From contig URWR01000017.1 in NCBI GenBank assembly GCA_900551595.1, positions 1 through 17,819 on the forward strand: a DNA stretch of 17,819 nucleotides. Direction: 5' to 3'. Under the pieces are notes generated by a model that was not told where the DNA came from, made no database searches, and saw nothing but the letters and a program-made list of their open reading frames with translations. Source of the DNA: an uncultured Coriobacteriaceae bacterium. Lineage in GTDB: Bacteria > Actinomycetota > Coriobacteriia > Coriobacteriales > Atopobiaceae. The translations under genes were made by a program, and so were the position numbers. This document shows positions 1 through 7,757 of this stretch, in pieces (position 1 is the first letter of the stretch; each line of letters starts with the position of its first letter).

Positions 1-884
1 TTCTTTTCGTAACTGTTGCCTGCGGTGCCGTTTCTGGTTTCCACAGCCTTGTATCGACAAACACCTCCTCCAAGCAGGTTTCCAACGAAACTGACATGCT
101 TCCGGTTGGTTATGGCGCCATGGTTGCCGAGTCTTTCGTTGGTGTACTCGCTATTGTTGTTGCAGCCATTATGTATGGTTCGTTCTTCACCTTTGATGCA
201 ACGGGCGCTTCTTCTGCAACGCCATTCCAGATTTTCTCTACTGGTGTAGCTCAAGGCATGACCGCTTTTGGCGTGAACAACACCCTGGCAACTGTCTTTA
301 TGACCATGTGTGTTTCCGCTCTTGCACTCACCTCTGTTGACGCTGTCGCTCGTATTGGCCGTCTCTCCTTCCAGGAGTTCTTTACCAAGACTAACGACGC
401 AGCTGAGCAAGCTGGCGACAATGCGACTGGTGTTGCCAAGGCTGCATCTAACACCTGGGTTGCTACCATCCTGACACTTCTTTTGGGCTTTGCTCTTGCC
501 TTTGGTGGCTACAACAACATTTGGGCACTCTTTGGCGCTTCAAACCAGCTGCTCGGCGGCATGACTATGATCATGTTGGCAGTGTTCTGCAAGTGCACTG
601 GCCGCAAGGGTTTCATGCTGTATGTGCCTGTTGCCTTCCTGCTGGTGTGCACCTTCACCTCACTTGTCCAGAGCATCATGGGCTGCATTAACGCTCTCTC
701 GCTCAAGGGCGCTGCCGTCATCGCCACCTCCGGACTTCAGCTTGTCTTTGCAATTTTACTGGTCATTCTCGGCCTCATTGTTGCCTACAACTGCCTGAAG
801 GAGCTCTTTACTAAAAAGGCTGGCTCTCTTCCCGACGAAGAACCTGAGTGGAGCGAGCTTGGCCGTGAGAAGTACGGCGCATAG
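1..884 (+). CDS. cstA: CstA-family carbon starvation / peptide or pyruvate transporter, C-terminal part
   Basis: This is the 3' part of a polytopic inner-membrane transporter; the reading frame is open from base 3 and ends at TAG 882-884, so the 5' end lies outside the window. The visible 293 residues begin with a segment containing ACGAVSGFHSL, matching the conserved CstA motif ACGAxSGFH, followed by YGAMVAES, also typical of CstA. Several long hydrophobic stretches follow (for example residues encoded near 130-190, 460-560, 600-680 and 700-800), and the tail is short, charged and probably cytoplasmic. CstA/BtsT proteins import peptides or pyruvate under carbon limitation; the substrate here cannot be told from sequence. 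The first in-frame ATG in the window (96) is internal, not a start. A strong intrinsic terminator follows 23 bases after the stop. Confidence 0.9.
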   Translation, partial: LFVTVACGAVSGFHSLVSTNTSSKQVSNETDMLPVGYGAMVAESFVGVLAIVVAAIMYGSFFTFDATGASSATPFQIFSTGVAQGMTAFGVNNTLATVFMTMCVSALALTSVDAVARIGRLSFQEFFTKTNDAAEQAGDNATGVAKAASNTWVATILTLLLGFALAFGGYNNIWALFGASNQLLGGMTMIMLAVFCKCTGRKGFMLYVPVAFLLVCTFTSLVQSIMGCINALSLKGAAVIATSGLQLVFAILLVILGLIVAYNCLKELFTKKAGSLPDEEPEWSELGREKYGA

Positions 885-907
885 TTTCGTCTCTCTTGCG
901 TAAAGCG

Positions 908-949
908 CCCGCACAGGCATGTCTTCAAACATGTCTGTGCGGGTTTTTC
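908..949 (+). terminator. Rho-independent terminator of cstA
   Basis: A long hairpin with arms at 908-922 and about 929-943 (CCCGCACAG... / ...CTGTGCGGG), one wobble pair and a short CTTCAA loop is followed directly by TTTTT. It sits between the convergent cstA and trpB genes. On the minus strand it lacks a comparable T-run, so it serves mainly cstA. Confidence 0.9.
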
Positions 950-993
950 TATACCTCTTTGCTTTGCAGGCTGAAGAAGTTTTTGACAATGGC

Positions 994-2381
994 TTATTGG
1001 ATTCCCGGAATGTGCGGAATGGTATTAAAGCCAATTTCCAACTCTTCATCGGAGGGAATATGATCTTCCATTTCACCGCGGTTATAGCGGTCGTAGGCCA
1101 CCATATCGAAGTATCCCGTCCCTGTAAGTCCGAAAAGAATTGTCTTCTCCTCGCCCGTCTCTCGGCACTTCTCTGCTTCTTGCATTGCCACTAAAATGGC
1201 ATGAGCACTTTCAGGTGCAGGCAAAATGGTTTCCAGCTTGGCAAACTGCTCAGCCGCTCCAAACACATCTGTCTGCTTTACCGCCACCGCATCGAGGTAG
1301 CCATCGTGCTTGAGCTTAGAAACAATAGGGCTCATGCCGTGGTAACGCAGGCCTCCCGCATGATCAGGACTGGGGATAAAGCCATTGCCGAGGGTATACA
1401 TCTTGCACAGTGGGCAGGTTTGGCCGGTATCAGCAAAGTCATAGGCATACACGCCGCGTGTAAGAGAAGGACAGCTTGCCGGTTCAACTGCAATAAACTG
1501 CGTGTTGGGCTTTTCGCCTTTGAGCTTATCGCGCATGAAGGGTGCGATTAATCCACCGAGGTTTGATCCGCCTCCCGCACATCCAATGACGATATCGGGG
1601 TACTCACCAAGCTCACGCAGAGCCTCATAGCTCTCCAAACCAATAATCGATTGATGGAGCACTACCTGGTTAAGCACGCTTCCCAACTGATACCTGCCGC
1701 GATTTTCGGGTACATGAAGTGCTCGCTCTACTGCCTCAGAAATGGCCGTACCCAGCGAACCTGAGGAGTCCGGATGCTCCGCCAAAATACGACGGCCCAC
1801 TTCAGTGGTATTAGAAGGCGAAGGAGTAACCGTTGCACCAAACGTCTCCATAATGTTGCGGCGAAACGGCTTTTGCTCATAGGAGCACTTAACCATAAAT
1901 ACGTCGAGATCAAGATGATAATGAGCGGCTGCCTCTGCCAGGGCAGTACCCCACTGACCTGCGCCTGTCTCTGTCGTAATGTTGGTCAGACCCTGTGCGT
2001 AGGCATAGTAGGCCTGTGCCAAAGCGGAGTTGAGCTTATGAGAACCGCTGGTATTGTTACCTTCAAACTTGTAATAAATCTTCGCAGGTGTGTTGAGCGC
2101 GCGCTCAAGATTGTAGGCACGACACAACGGGCTCGGTCGATACACCTTATACATCTCAAGCACCGGATCAGGAATATCAATCAATGCTGTGTTGTCATCA
2201 AGCTCCTGGTCGACAAGAGCATCGGCAAACACCGGTGCTAAGTCCTCATGTGTGGCAATTTTGCCATTGGGCAAGCGCATGGGTTCCGGCTTTTCAGGCA
2301 TATCGGCACGCAGGTTATACCAAGCGGTAGGAATCTGATTTTCACGAAGAGGCGGTAAGGGTTGGTGTTTGTAGCTGTCAT
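994..2381 (-). CDS. trpB: TrpB2-type tryptophan synthase beta chain (apparent frameshift near the start)
   Basis: A PLP enzyme of the TrpB2 (TIGR01415-like) branch, which joins indole and serine to make tryptophan. Visible family hallmarks are IPTAWYNLRADMPEKP near the N-terminus, SGSHKLNSA with the PLP lysine, ETGAGQWG, GCAGGGSNLGG (phosphate-binding glycines) and a C-terminal LTGTGYFDM. There is no trpA or other trp gene in the window, which fits indole salvage or TrpB2 use. The only ATG with a good Shine-Dalgarno (GAAAGGA, 2390-2396) is at 2379-2381, and it opens with MTATNTNPYRLFV. The conserved ENQIPTAWYN then continues in a different frame, so one base seems to be missing near 2337-2346 on this strand (span 1388 nt, not a multiple of 3). 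The continuous downstream frame runs up to a TTG at 2460, which lacks a ribosome site and abuts the attenuator T-run. Expression is probably controlled by the upstream Trp attenuator. Family assignment is firm; the start is not. Confidence 0.85.
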
Positions 2382-2462
2382 GGTAGGTGTCCTTTCTCGC
2401 GTGCTTTTTATTGCATCTGCCTGAGTGCGTCTTCTGTTTTGGATAAAACCTTGTTTCCAAAC

Positions 2463-2498
2463 AAAAAGAGGACCCCCGGATACTTCCGAGGGCCCTCT
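2463..2498 (-). terminator. Attenuator terminator hairpin in the trpB leader
   Basis: Read on the minus strand, arms 2498-2485 (AGAGGGCCCTCGGA) and 2480-2467 (TCCGGGGGTCCTCT) form a continuous 14-bp stem with two G-U pairs and an AGTA loop, followed by a T-run at 2467-2463. It lies between the WWW leader peptide (stop at 2523) and the trpB start (2381), so it must be read through for trpB to be expressed. Confidence 0.9.
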
Positions 2499-2522
2499 AT
2501 AAGCGTGCACGTATGGCCGACG

Positions 2523-2570
2523 TCAGTCCGGAAGAGAGTTAGTCCTTGTCCACCACCATGCACCGCACAT
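2523..2570 (-). CDS. Trp leader peptide (MCGAWWWTRTNSLPD)
   Basis: A 15-codon reading frame starting at ATG 2568-2570 contains three consecutive TGG codons at 2558-2550 and ends at TGA 2525-2523, 24 bases before the terminator hairpin. Tandem Trp codons before a terminator are the signature of ribosome-mediated attenuation. The codons between WWW and the stop include CTTCCG (2534-2529), which is complementary to CGGAAG (2488-2483) in the ascending arm and loop of the terminator. A ribosome stalled at WWW would leave CTTCCG free to form an antiterminator, while one that reaches the stop codon would mask it. The initiator is uncertain: the ribosome site before this ATG is weak, while a strong one lies 37 nt upstream in another frame. 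Confidence 0.75.
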   Translation of the reverse strand: MCGAWWWTRTNSLPD

Positions 2571-2580
2571 AACTGTGCGC

Positions 2581-2607
2581 TCAGACACGCAAGTGTGAGT
2601 AAGACAT
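2581..2607 (-). CDS. Possible upstream mini-ORF in the trp leader (MSYSHLRV)
   Basis: ATG 2605-2607 is preceded by an AGGAGAG ribosome site at good spacing and is followed by seven codons and TGA 2583-2581. It lies 10 nt upstream of the WWW leader ATG, in a different frame. It may be a real mini-ORF that delivers ribosomes to the WWW frame by re-initiation. Alternatively, it may mark the true start of a longer leader peptide if one base was lost or miscalled between 2605 and 2571. No function can be read from the peptide itself. Confidence 0.35.
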   Translation of the reverse strand: MSYSHLRV

Positions 2608-2620
2608 GCTCTCTCCTATC

Positions 2621-2648
2621 GGTCTAACGTTGGGGTGAAGCCTAACAA
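2621..2648 (-). promoter_or_regulatory. Candidate promoter of the trp leader-trpB unit
   Basis: On the minus strand TTGTTA (2648-2643) and TAGACC (2626-2621) are separated by 16 bases just upstream of the leader ORFs. The -10 is a poor match, so this is tentative. The rest of the 2608-2733 gap shows no gene. Confidence 0.3.
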
Positions 2649-2733
2649 AGAATGGACTGATGTCATCCTCTCAAAAGTAAATTAGAGAGCGACCTTGCCG
2701 CTTACGGCAGATTTGATACCGCTCAGAACCGTT

Positions 2734-3372
2734 TCAACATGATTTTTTACGAGCAAGCACGGAGGGATTCGCCCGCAATAAAGCACGGACATCTTTTTCA
2801 TCGGGAACAACACGCCGGAGCAGTTCATGAAAACGCGCATTATGGCTCGGTTCTGCAAGGTGTGTGAGCTCATGCGCTACCACGTAAGCCAAACATTTGG
2901 GTGGATATGCTGCTAGACGAAGATTGATGCGTATGTTGCCGGTTTGCGGTGTGCACGATCCCCAACGGCTTGTCATAGCACGCAGTTGCCACCCCGCAGC
3001 ATGGAGGCCTGTGGCGTACTCCATACGAGAAATAACAGCTGGCAAACGCTTTTCCATCTCTTGACGGTACAGCTCATCAACACCCAAGCCCTCGGGAAGC
3101 GGCACCAGCTCACCCCAAAGCGGCACCTTGCCTTCGTTGTTCAAAGACGCCTCTTGCTCCTGTGCAGCACGTTTTGTGCGCTCTACCGCATTTCTCAACC
3201 ACTCGGCATGCGCATCGAGAAAAGCGTAGGCCTGACAAAAGTTTGCACGTCTAGGGATACTTAGATGCGCTGTTCCGTCTCTGCGAACACGCAGATTGAA
3301 GCGGCGAACCTTCTTGCGTTCTATCTCCACAGGGATGCCATTCACCACATACTTTTCAGACTGTTTGGACAA
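2734..3372 (-). CDS. YgjP/SprT-like zinc metallopeptidase (DUF45, M48-type fold)
   Basis: A predicted 212-residue cytoplasmic protein of the YgjP (DUF45) family, putative zinc-dependent hydrolases related to the WLM/SprT-type peptidases. The C-terminal half has the family landmarks MTSRWGSC (about residues 133-140), NIRINLRLA, and VVAHELTHLAEPSHNARF, in which H167, E168 and H171 form HExxH and H177 is the likely third zinc ligand. The N-terminal part (VEIERKKVRRFNLRVRRDGTAHLSIP) is the usual YgjP beta region. I chose the TTG start at 3372 because it has GAGG seven bases upstream and yields a start matching the family (KYVVNGIPVEIERKK). The frame remains open to 3537, but the extension is cysteine- and tyrosine-rich and unlike the family. 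The gene is divergent from the DUF3825 gene. The substrate is unknown. Confidence 0.85.
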   Translation of the reverse strand: MSKQSEKYVVNGIPVEIERKKVRRFNLRVRRDGTAHLSIPRRANFCQAYAFLDAHAEWLRNAVERTKRAAQEQEASLNNEGKVPLWGELVPLPEGLGVDELYRQEMEKRLPAVISRMEYATGLHAAGWQLRAMTSRWGSCTPQTGNIRINLRLAAYPPKCLAYVVAHELTHLAEPSHNARFHELLRRVVPDEKDVRALLRANPSVLARKKSC

Positions 3373-3525
3373 AACACTCCCTCGTTCTTTTGCGCAATTG
3401 AGCCATACGCTTTGGTGCATGCTTTCAGACTTGTCGTGTATTGTTGTACCTCTTCGCAGTATTTTGCAGTCCAATTGAAGCAGTCCTTGGTAGTACCCTA
3501 GAACGTAATAACTAAGGAAGGAACC

Positions 3526-5631
3526 ATGATGGCACATATCTCCGCAGGTAATAGCATTTATCTCTATCGTCTCTTAAAGAATGAGCTCGGAGTTGGCCAC
3601 CAGGCTTCGCTGACGCGAGTTGAAGAAGCGCTTGCATCAGACCAGATTGCTCCAGAAGATCTCGACTGCACAGACACAACAGAGCTGTTAGAAAATCTTT
3701 CGGAGTTTATCCGTATTACGCGCTTTAAAGGCGGCCGCATCTTTGCCACAGTTGTTGCAAATGCTGAATATGACACTGCTCTAGAAAAGAGCGAATCTTC
3801 CTCTGAGGATAAGGCTGCCAAAAAGGGCAAACCTTGGAAACGCGCTCGTGGGGCCAAAGCTCTTAAACCCGTACGACCACGCCATAAGGCTACCCACGCT
3901 ACTAAAACCGAACCATCAGAAACCTCTCAAGAATCCAACACAGAAACAACAGCTCCTGCGCCTGAACAGCAGGAGTCTGATGAGCCGGAAATCGAACAGC
4001 CGTCCCACACTGCTCTCACACTAAAAGAGCTCCTTGCTGTTGATACAGACGACACGCAAGAAGAGCCTGCAGCACCTTCTGAAGAGCCAGAATCTTCCCC
4101 TGAAACTTCATTCACACCCTCAGAAGAACCGACTTCTGAAATATCAGCTGAAGAGACAATCATTTCTACAGAAGAACCTGTTTCTGAAGTGGTTTCCACT
4201 TCTGTAGAGCAGCCTGTCCCTGAAGTACCAACTGCTCCTGTAGAGGAACCAGCAAAGCCTGCCGTTTACCTTGATGTACATAGCTCTCCTGCGGGCACAC
4301 CACCGGTACAGCTGCAATCAGATTTACCGCAGTTCTTCTCGACAGATGTGCACTGCAAAGACGCCACCCTTGCGCTTCTGTACCGCGTGCTGCCACTCAA
4401 TGAGGATATCATGGCGCTTCTCGACGAAGATTGGCGTGTTGCACGATCCACCGGCATGCTTTCCGGCACGCGAAGCAAAGTTACCTTCCCCCTGCGCTAC
4501 CTGCGCGAAGACGGATCGGCACCGGTTGAAGTTACCTTACGACGCACCGCTCGACCTGTTGCAGGCAAGCGCTGGAGTCTCGCCTACATAGATGGCGACG
4601 ATGGCACAGGTGGAACCCACGAAGCCATTGGCCTCGAAGGACTTCCAAATTCCGACGATGGAGCCTGGACAGATTTTGCTCCTTTGCAACCGCTTGGCTC
4701 TCCTGCAGCGCCCAGTCCCGTACGTGAATTTGCTCAATTTGCCATTATCGGCTCGTGGGATGCCCTGCTTGGCCGGCTTGCTGCCATGGTTGCGCCAGAG
4801 CGCTGGAACTATCCAGGTCAAACAGCGAGCACTTCAGGACGTTACGGTATTTTGCGCGACTATCTGTGCGCGACTTTTCATCGAGCACAATTAAGTGGTG
4901 CTCTCGGGGTAGCCCCGGATAAGTCTTTAGCTGCATTTAATACCGGCTTACTAACTCCATTTGGCACCGATGTATACGCCTGCTTTGAGCCGCACGCTGG
5001 TGATATTGCATGGCAGTTTGCAGGGTTTGCCTGTGTTGGCTCGGGTGAGCTAGGCATGCGTCTCGCCGCATCCCTCGATCCAGTTCCTTTGCCGCCCACC
5101 TATCTTTCCACCCTCAGCGATGTCTGTCCTGAACAGGGCAAACTTGTTGTTATCGATTCAGAGCGCATCGTTAACGAACAGCTTGGACGTCTTCCTCGCG
5201 CATTCCTGAACGAACAGCTTGAAGGCAACAGTTCTCTCACAGAGCTTCTTATCAACACCGAAAAAGTAAGCTCTGAGCAGGAGCGCACCAAGGCACTTCA
5301 TACGCTGTCTCACGCCATAAAGTCCGATCCGGGTACCTATCGCCGTCTCGTTCATGCGCTTGACGATGCCTGCAATGCAGCATTGCTCCGCTGTCGTGTG
5401 AGCTATCGAACAGCAGCACCAGCCTATGACCCCATCAGAAATGTCATCTGCCTGCTTTTGCCTATCTGTTTGATCGATGACAAAAACGCTGACTGTGCAC
5501 TGGTACTTATCCGTCAACCATCTGGCAACTACCAGGGCGTTTCCGTAATCTCGCTTGCAAAGGCCTATGCTTGCGCTCGTGTGATAAGCGCCGAACAGCC
5601 CGCATGGCTCTCCCCAGAAAAGGTTCTCTAA
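3526..5631 (+). CDS. DUF3825-like domain protein with long acidic Pro/Glu/Ser linker
   Basis: A 701-residue protein with no signal peptide or membrane segment. Three regions are visible. Residues 1 to about 85 form a small, probably helical domain ending FIRITRFKGGRIFATVV. Residues from about 90 to 250 are low-complexity, first Lys/Arg-rich, then a disordered acidic linker with repeated (S/T/V)EEP units. Residues from about 250 to 701 are globular. The stretch with LRDYLCATFHRAQ (about 443-455), AAFNTGLLTPFGTDVYACFEP (split by a Thr-Pro) and the tail LVLIRQPSGNYQGVSVISLAKAYACARVI resembles the DUF3825 family, whose biochemical function I do not know. The start ATG at 3526, followed by a second ATG, has AAGGAAGG just upstream. 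It is divergent from the YgjP gene; after the stop comes a 12-bp palindrome before icd. Confidence 0.7.
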   Translation: MMAHISAGNSIYLYRLLKNELGVGHQASLTRVEEALASDQIAPEDLDCTDTTELLENLSEFIRITRFKGGRIFATVVANAEYDTALEKSESSSEDKAAKKGKPWKRARGAKALKPVRPRHKATHATKTEPSETSQESNTETTAPAPEQQESDEPEIEQPSHTALTLKELLAVDTDDTQEEPAAPSEEPESSPETSFTPSEEPTSEISAEETIISTEEPVSEVVSTSVEQPVPEVPTAPVEEPAKPAVYLDVHSSPAGTPPVQLQSDLPQFFSTDVHCKDATLALLYRVLPLNEDIMALLDEDWRVARSTGMLSGTRSKVTFPLRYLREDGSAPVEVTLRRTARPVAGKRWSLAYIDGDDGTGGTHEAIGLEGLPNSDDGAWTDFAPLQPLGSPAAPSPVREFAQFAIIGSWDALLGRLAAMVAPERWNYPGQTASTSGRYGILRDYLCATFHRAQLSGALGVAPDKSLAAFNTGLLTPFGTDVYACFEPHAGDIAWQFAGFACVGSGELGMRLAASLDPVPLPPTYLSTLSDVCPEQGKLVVIDSERIVNEQLGRLPRAFLNEQLEGNSSLTELLINTEKVSSEQERTKALHTLSHAIKSDPGTYRRLVHALDDACNAALLRCRVSYRTAAPAYDPIRNVICLLLPICLIDDKNADCALVLIRQPSGNYQGVSVISLAKAYACARVISAEQPAWLSPEKVL

Positions 5632-5647
5632 CCTTTCTAGTTTATTT

Positions 5648-5676
5648 CTGCCTTGCTCGACAGCCGAGCAAGGCAG
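5648..5676. repeat. Perfect 12-bp inverted repeat upstream of icd (operator or RNA hairpin)
   Basis: CTGCCTTGCTCG (5648-5659) and CGAGCAAGGCAG (5665-5676) are exact inverted copies separated by ACAGC. No T-run follows on either strand, so this is not an ordinary terminator. A TACAAT (5678-5683) lies directly downstream, with TTGCTC (5653-5658) 19 bases before it, so the palindrome may be an operator embedded in the icd promoter. The core TTGCTC-N7-GAGCAA recurs at 8713-8731. Confidence 0.75.
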
Positions 5677-5728
5677 CTACAATTGACGGTATTGGCGCAG
5701 CTTCCCCAAAGCATGCGTAAACACTTAT

Positions 5729-5740
5729 CGAGCAAGGAGG
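5729..5740 (+). promoter_or_regulatory. icd ribosome-binding site overlapping a third copy of the palindrome half-site
   Basis: CGAGCAAGG (5729-5737) repeats the 3' arm of the palindrome at 5648-5676 and runs into AAGGAGG (5734-5740), five bases before the icd ATG. In RNA that includes the palindrome, the 5' arm CCTTGCTCG could pair with either copy, and pairing with this one would cover the Shine-Dalgarno. Confidence 0.6.
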
Positions 5741-5745
5741 CCCTC

Positions 5746-6957
5746 ATGGCCAGAATCGCAATGACGACGCCGCTCGTAGAGATGGACGGCGACGAAATGA
5801 CCCGCATTATCTGGCAAATGATCAAGGATGACTTGCTTTTGCCCTATATTGACCTCAAGACCGAATACTATGACTTAGGTCTTGAGAACCGCGATCGCAC
5901 TGACGATGCCGTTACCGTCGAATCCGCAGAAGCAACCCGTCGTTTGGGCGTAGCGGTCAAATGCGCAACCATCACTCCCAATGCCGCACGCGTTGAAGAG
6001 TATGGGCTGAAGCAGATGTGGAAAAGCCCGAATGGCACCATTCGTGCCATGCTCGATGGTACGGTTTTTCGCACGCCCATCATAGTTCGCGGTATTGAGC
6101 CGGTGGTTACCTCTTGGAAGAAGCCTATTACCATCGCGCGCCATGCCTATGGCGACGTATATCGCAATACCGAGATGCGCATCGATCGTCCCGGTAAAGT
6201 TGAACTTGTTTACACAGCCGAAGATGGAACCGAGCAGCGTGAGCTCATCCACCAGTTCACCGAACCCGGCATTGTACAGGGTACTCACAACCTTGATTCT
6301 TCAATTGAAAGCTTTGCCCGAAGCTGCTTTGACTATGCCCTCTCCACAAAGCAAGATCTGTGGTTCGCCACGAAAGACACCATTTCAAAAACGTATGATC
6401 ATCGCTTTAAGGACATCTTTGCCGACACCTATGAAAATGAATATCGCAGCCGTTTTGAAGAGGCTGGCATTGAATACTTCTACACCCTTATTGACGATGC
6501 TGTCGCACGTGTTGTTAAAGCTGAGGGTGGCTTTATTTGGGCATGCAAGAACTATGATGGCGACGTCATGAGCGACATGCTCTCATCGGCCTTCGGCAGC
6601 CTCGCCATGATGACATCTGTACTCGTAGCACCAGATGGCACGCGTGAATATGAGGCTGCTCACGGAACAGTACAGCGCCATTACTACAAACACCTCAAGG
6701 GTGAGTCCACTTCCACCAATTCAGTCGCAACTATTTTTGCTTGGACAGGTGCTTTGCGCAAGCGCGGTGAACTTGACCAGCTGCCCGACCTAGTAGACTT
6801 TGCCAATCGCCTGGAGCAAGCCACACGTAAGACCATTGAATCTGGGCGGATGACGGGAGATTTAGCGCGCATCACTACGCTGCCCAATCCCACCACGCTC
6901 GACACTGAAGGATTTATTCTTGCAATTCGCGACACGCTGGAGACAGGCGTCGAGTAA
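5746..6957 (+). CDS. icd: Isocitrate dehydrogenase, NADP-dependent (eukaryote-like type)
   Basis: A 403-residue cytosolic enzyme converting isocitrate to 2-oxoglutarate with NADPH formation, probably serving glutamate synthesis in an organism with a partial TCA cycle. It matches the homodimeric, human IDH1-like class: [12 protein letters not shown] at the N-terminus, [25 protein letters not shown] with the substrate-binding Ser and Arg, [38 protein letters not shown] with metal-binding aspartates, and [11 protein letters not shown], whose His-Arg-His pattern is that of NADP-using members. ATG 5746 has AAGGAGG at five-base spacing; an open extension to 5653 is not conserved-looking. The upstream region has a palindrome and a repeated half-site. 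The next gene starts five bases after the stop, so the two are likely cotranscribed. Confidence 0.95.
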   Translation: MARIAMTTPLVEMDGDEMTRIIWQMIKDDLLLPYIDLKTEYYDLGLENRDRTDDAVTVESAEATRRLGVAVKCATITPNAARVEEYGLKQMWKSPNGTIRAMLDGTVFRTPIIVRGIEPVVTSWKKPITIARHAYGDVYRNTEMRIDRPGKVELVYTAEDGTEQRELIHQFTEPGIVQGTHNLDSSIESFARSCFDYALSTKQDLWFATKDTISKTYDHRFKDIFADTYENEYRSRFEEAGIEYFYTLIDDAVARVVKAEGGFIWACKNYDGDVMSDMLSSAFGSLAMMTSVLVAPDGTREYEAAHGTVQRHYYKHLKGESTSTNSVATIFAWTGALRKRGELDQLPDLVDFANRLEQATRKTIESGRMTGDLARITTLPNPTTLDTEGFILAIRDTLETGVE

Positions 6958-6962
6958 TTCGC

Positions 6963-7736
6963 ATGGGTATTTTTCTTATCCTCATTGGCATACTCTCGGT
7001 GGCATACGGCGCAACCGTTATGGCCATACATTCTGGTGTGCACTTCTTTGTCGTTTGGTATGGCATCGGTGCGGCATGTATCGCCTTGGGCTGCTCCATC
7101 TATCTGGGTTTTTGGGAGATGCTTCCAGCATGGATTGGCGGAGCTGTAGCTCTGGGTTTAGCGGTTATTTGCATCTTTTTCGTCGTGCTTGGTCTCAAAA
7201 TTATGCACGCCGCCCATCAAGACGTGCCTGCTGGTCTGGACTTTCTCATCGTGCTTGGGGCACAAGTACGCGCCTCTGGCGAACCAAGTTATGCACTGCG
7301 CTATCGTTTGGATAGTGCAGTGCACTATCTCAAACAAAACCCATCTACACGCTGTGTTGTCTCCGGAGGACAAGGTGCAAACGAGCCTTGCAGTGAAGCC
7401 GCCTGCATGCACGTCTTCCTTACTCAGCAGGGCATAACCTCTTCGCGAATCTTAGATGAAAGCACCTCAACAACCACGGTTGAGAATCTTCGTTTCTCTA
7501 TGCAGACGGTCCTGGAACAGACGTCTGACAAAGACCACGCTTGCCCTTATCGAGATTTCTCTTTTGGCATTGTGACAAATGATTTTCACGTCTATCGTGC
7601 ACTCGCCATTGCACGCAAACAGGGCATTGAACATGCTTTCGGAATCGCAGCATATTCAACGCCCTGGTATTTGCCAAACAATGTTTTTCGTGAGTGCTTG
7701 GGCATTGTGAAAAACAAACTTACGGGCAATATTTAG
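6963..7736 (+). CDS. YdcF/SanA-like DUF218 membrane protein
   Basis: A 257-residue protein with three N-terminal hydrophobic segments (about 2-20, 27-48 and 56-80) followed by a DUF218 domain (about 92-245). Domain signatures are LIVLGAQV, ALRYRLDSAVHYL, CVVSGGQG, DESTSTTTVENLRFS and VTNDFHVYRALAIARKQG. DUF218 proteins such as ElyC, SanA and YdcF are linked to cell-envelope integrity and bind nucleotide-like ligands, but the reaction is unknown. Here the domain probably faces the outside or membrane surface, anchored by the helices. The ATG lies only five bases after the icd stop; ribosome-site-like purines are inside the icd end, suggesting translational coupling. It converges on yhbY with 21 bases between stops and no visible terminator. 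Confidence 0.85.
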   Translation: MGIFLILIGILSVAYGATVMAIHSGVHFFVVWYGIGAACIALGCSIYLGFWEMLPAWIGGAVALGLAVICIFFVVLGLKIMHAAHQDVPAGLDFLIVLGAQVRASGEPSYALRYRLDSAVHYLKQNPSTRCVVSGGQGANEPCSEAACMHVFLTQQGITSSRILDESTSTTTVENLRFSMQTVLEQTSDKDHACPYRDFSFGIVTNDFHVYRALAIARKQGIEHAFGIAAYSTPWYLPNNVFRECLGIVKNKLTGNI

Positions 7737-7757
7737 CAAGCTCTTTGCAGTTCTTAC

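Noticed and set aside
2382..2460. N-terminal extension of trpB to the TTG at 2460
   Set aside because: There is no ribosome site, it starts beside the attenuator T-run, its residues do not look like TrpB2, and a well-placed ATG with a ribosome site exists at 2381 in another frame.
2461..2733. T-box riboswitch upstream of trpB
   Set aside because: No AGGGTGGNACCGCG-like T-box sequence is present; the WWW leader peptide and terminator explain the region better.
5648..5676. Intrinsic terminator for the DUF3825-like gene
   Set aside because: The stem is strong, but neither strand has a T-run after it.
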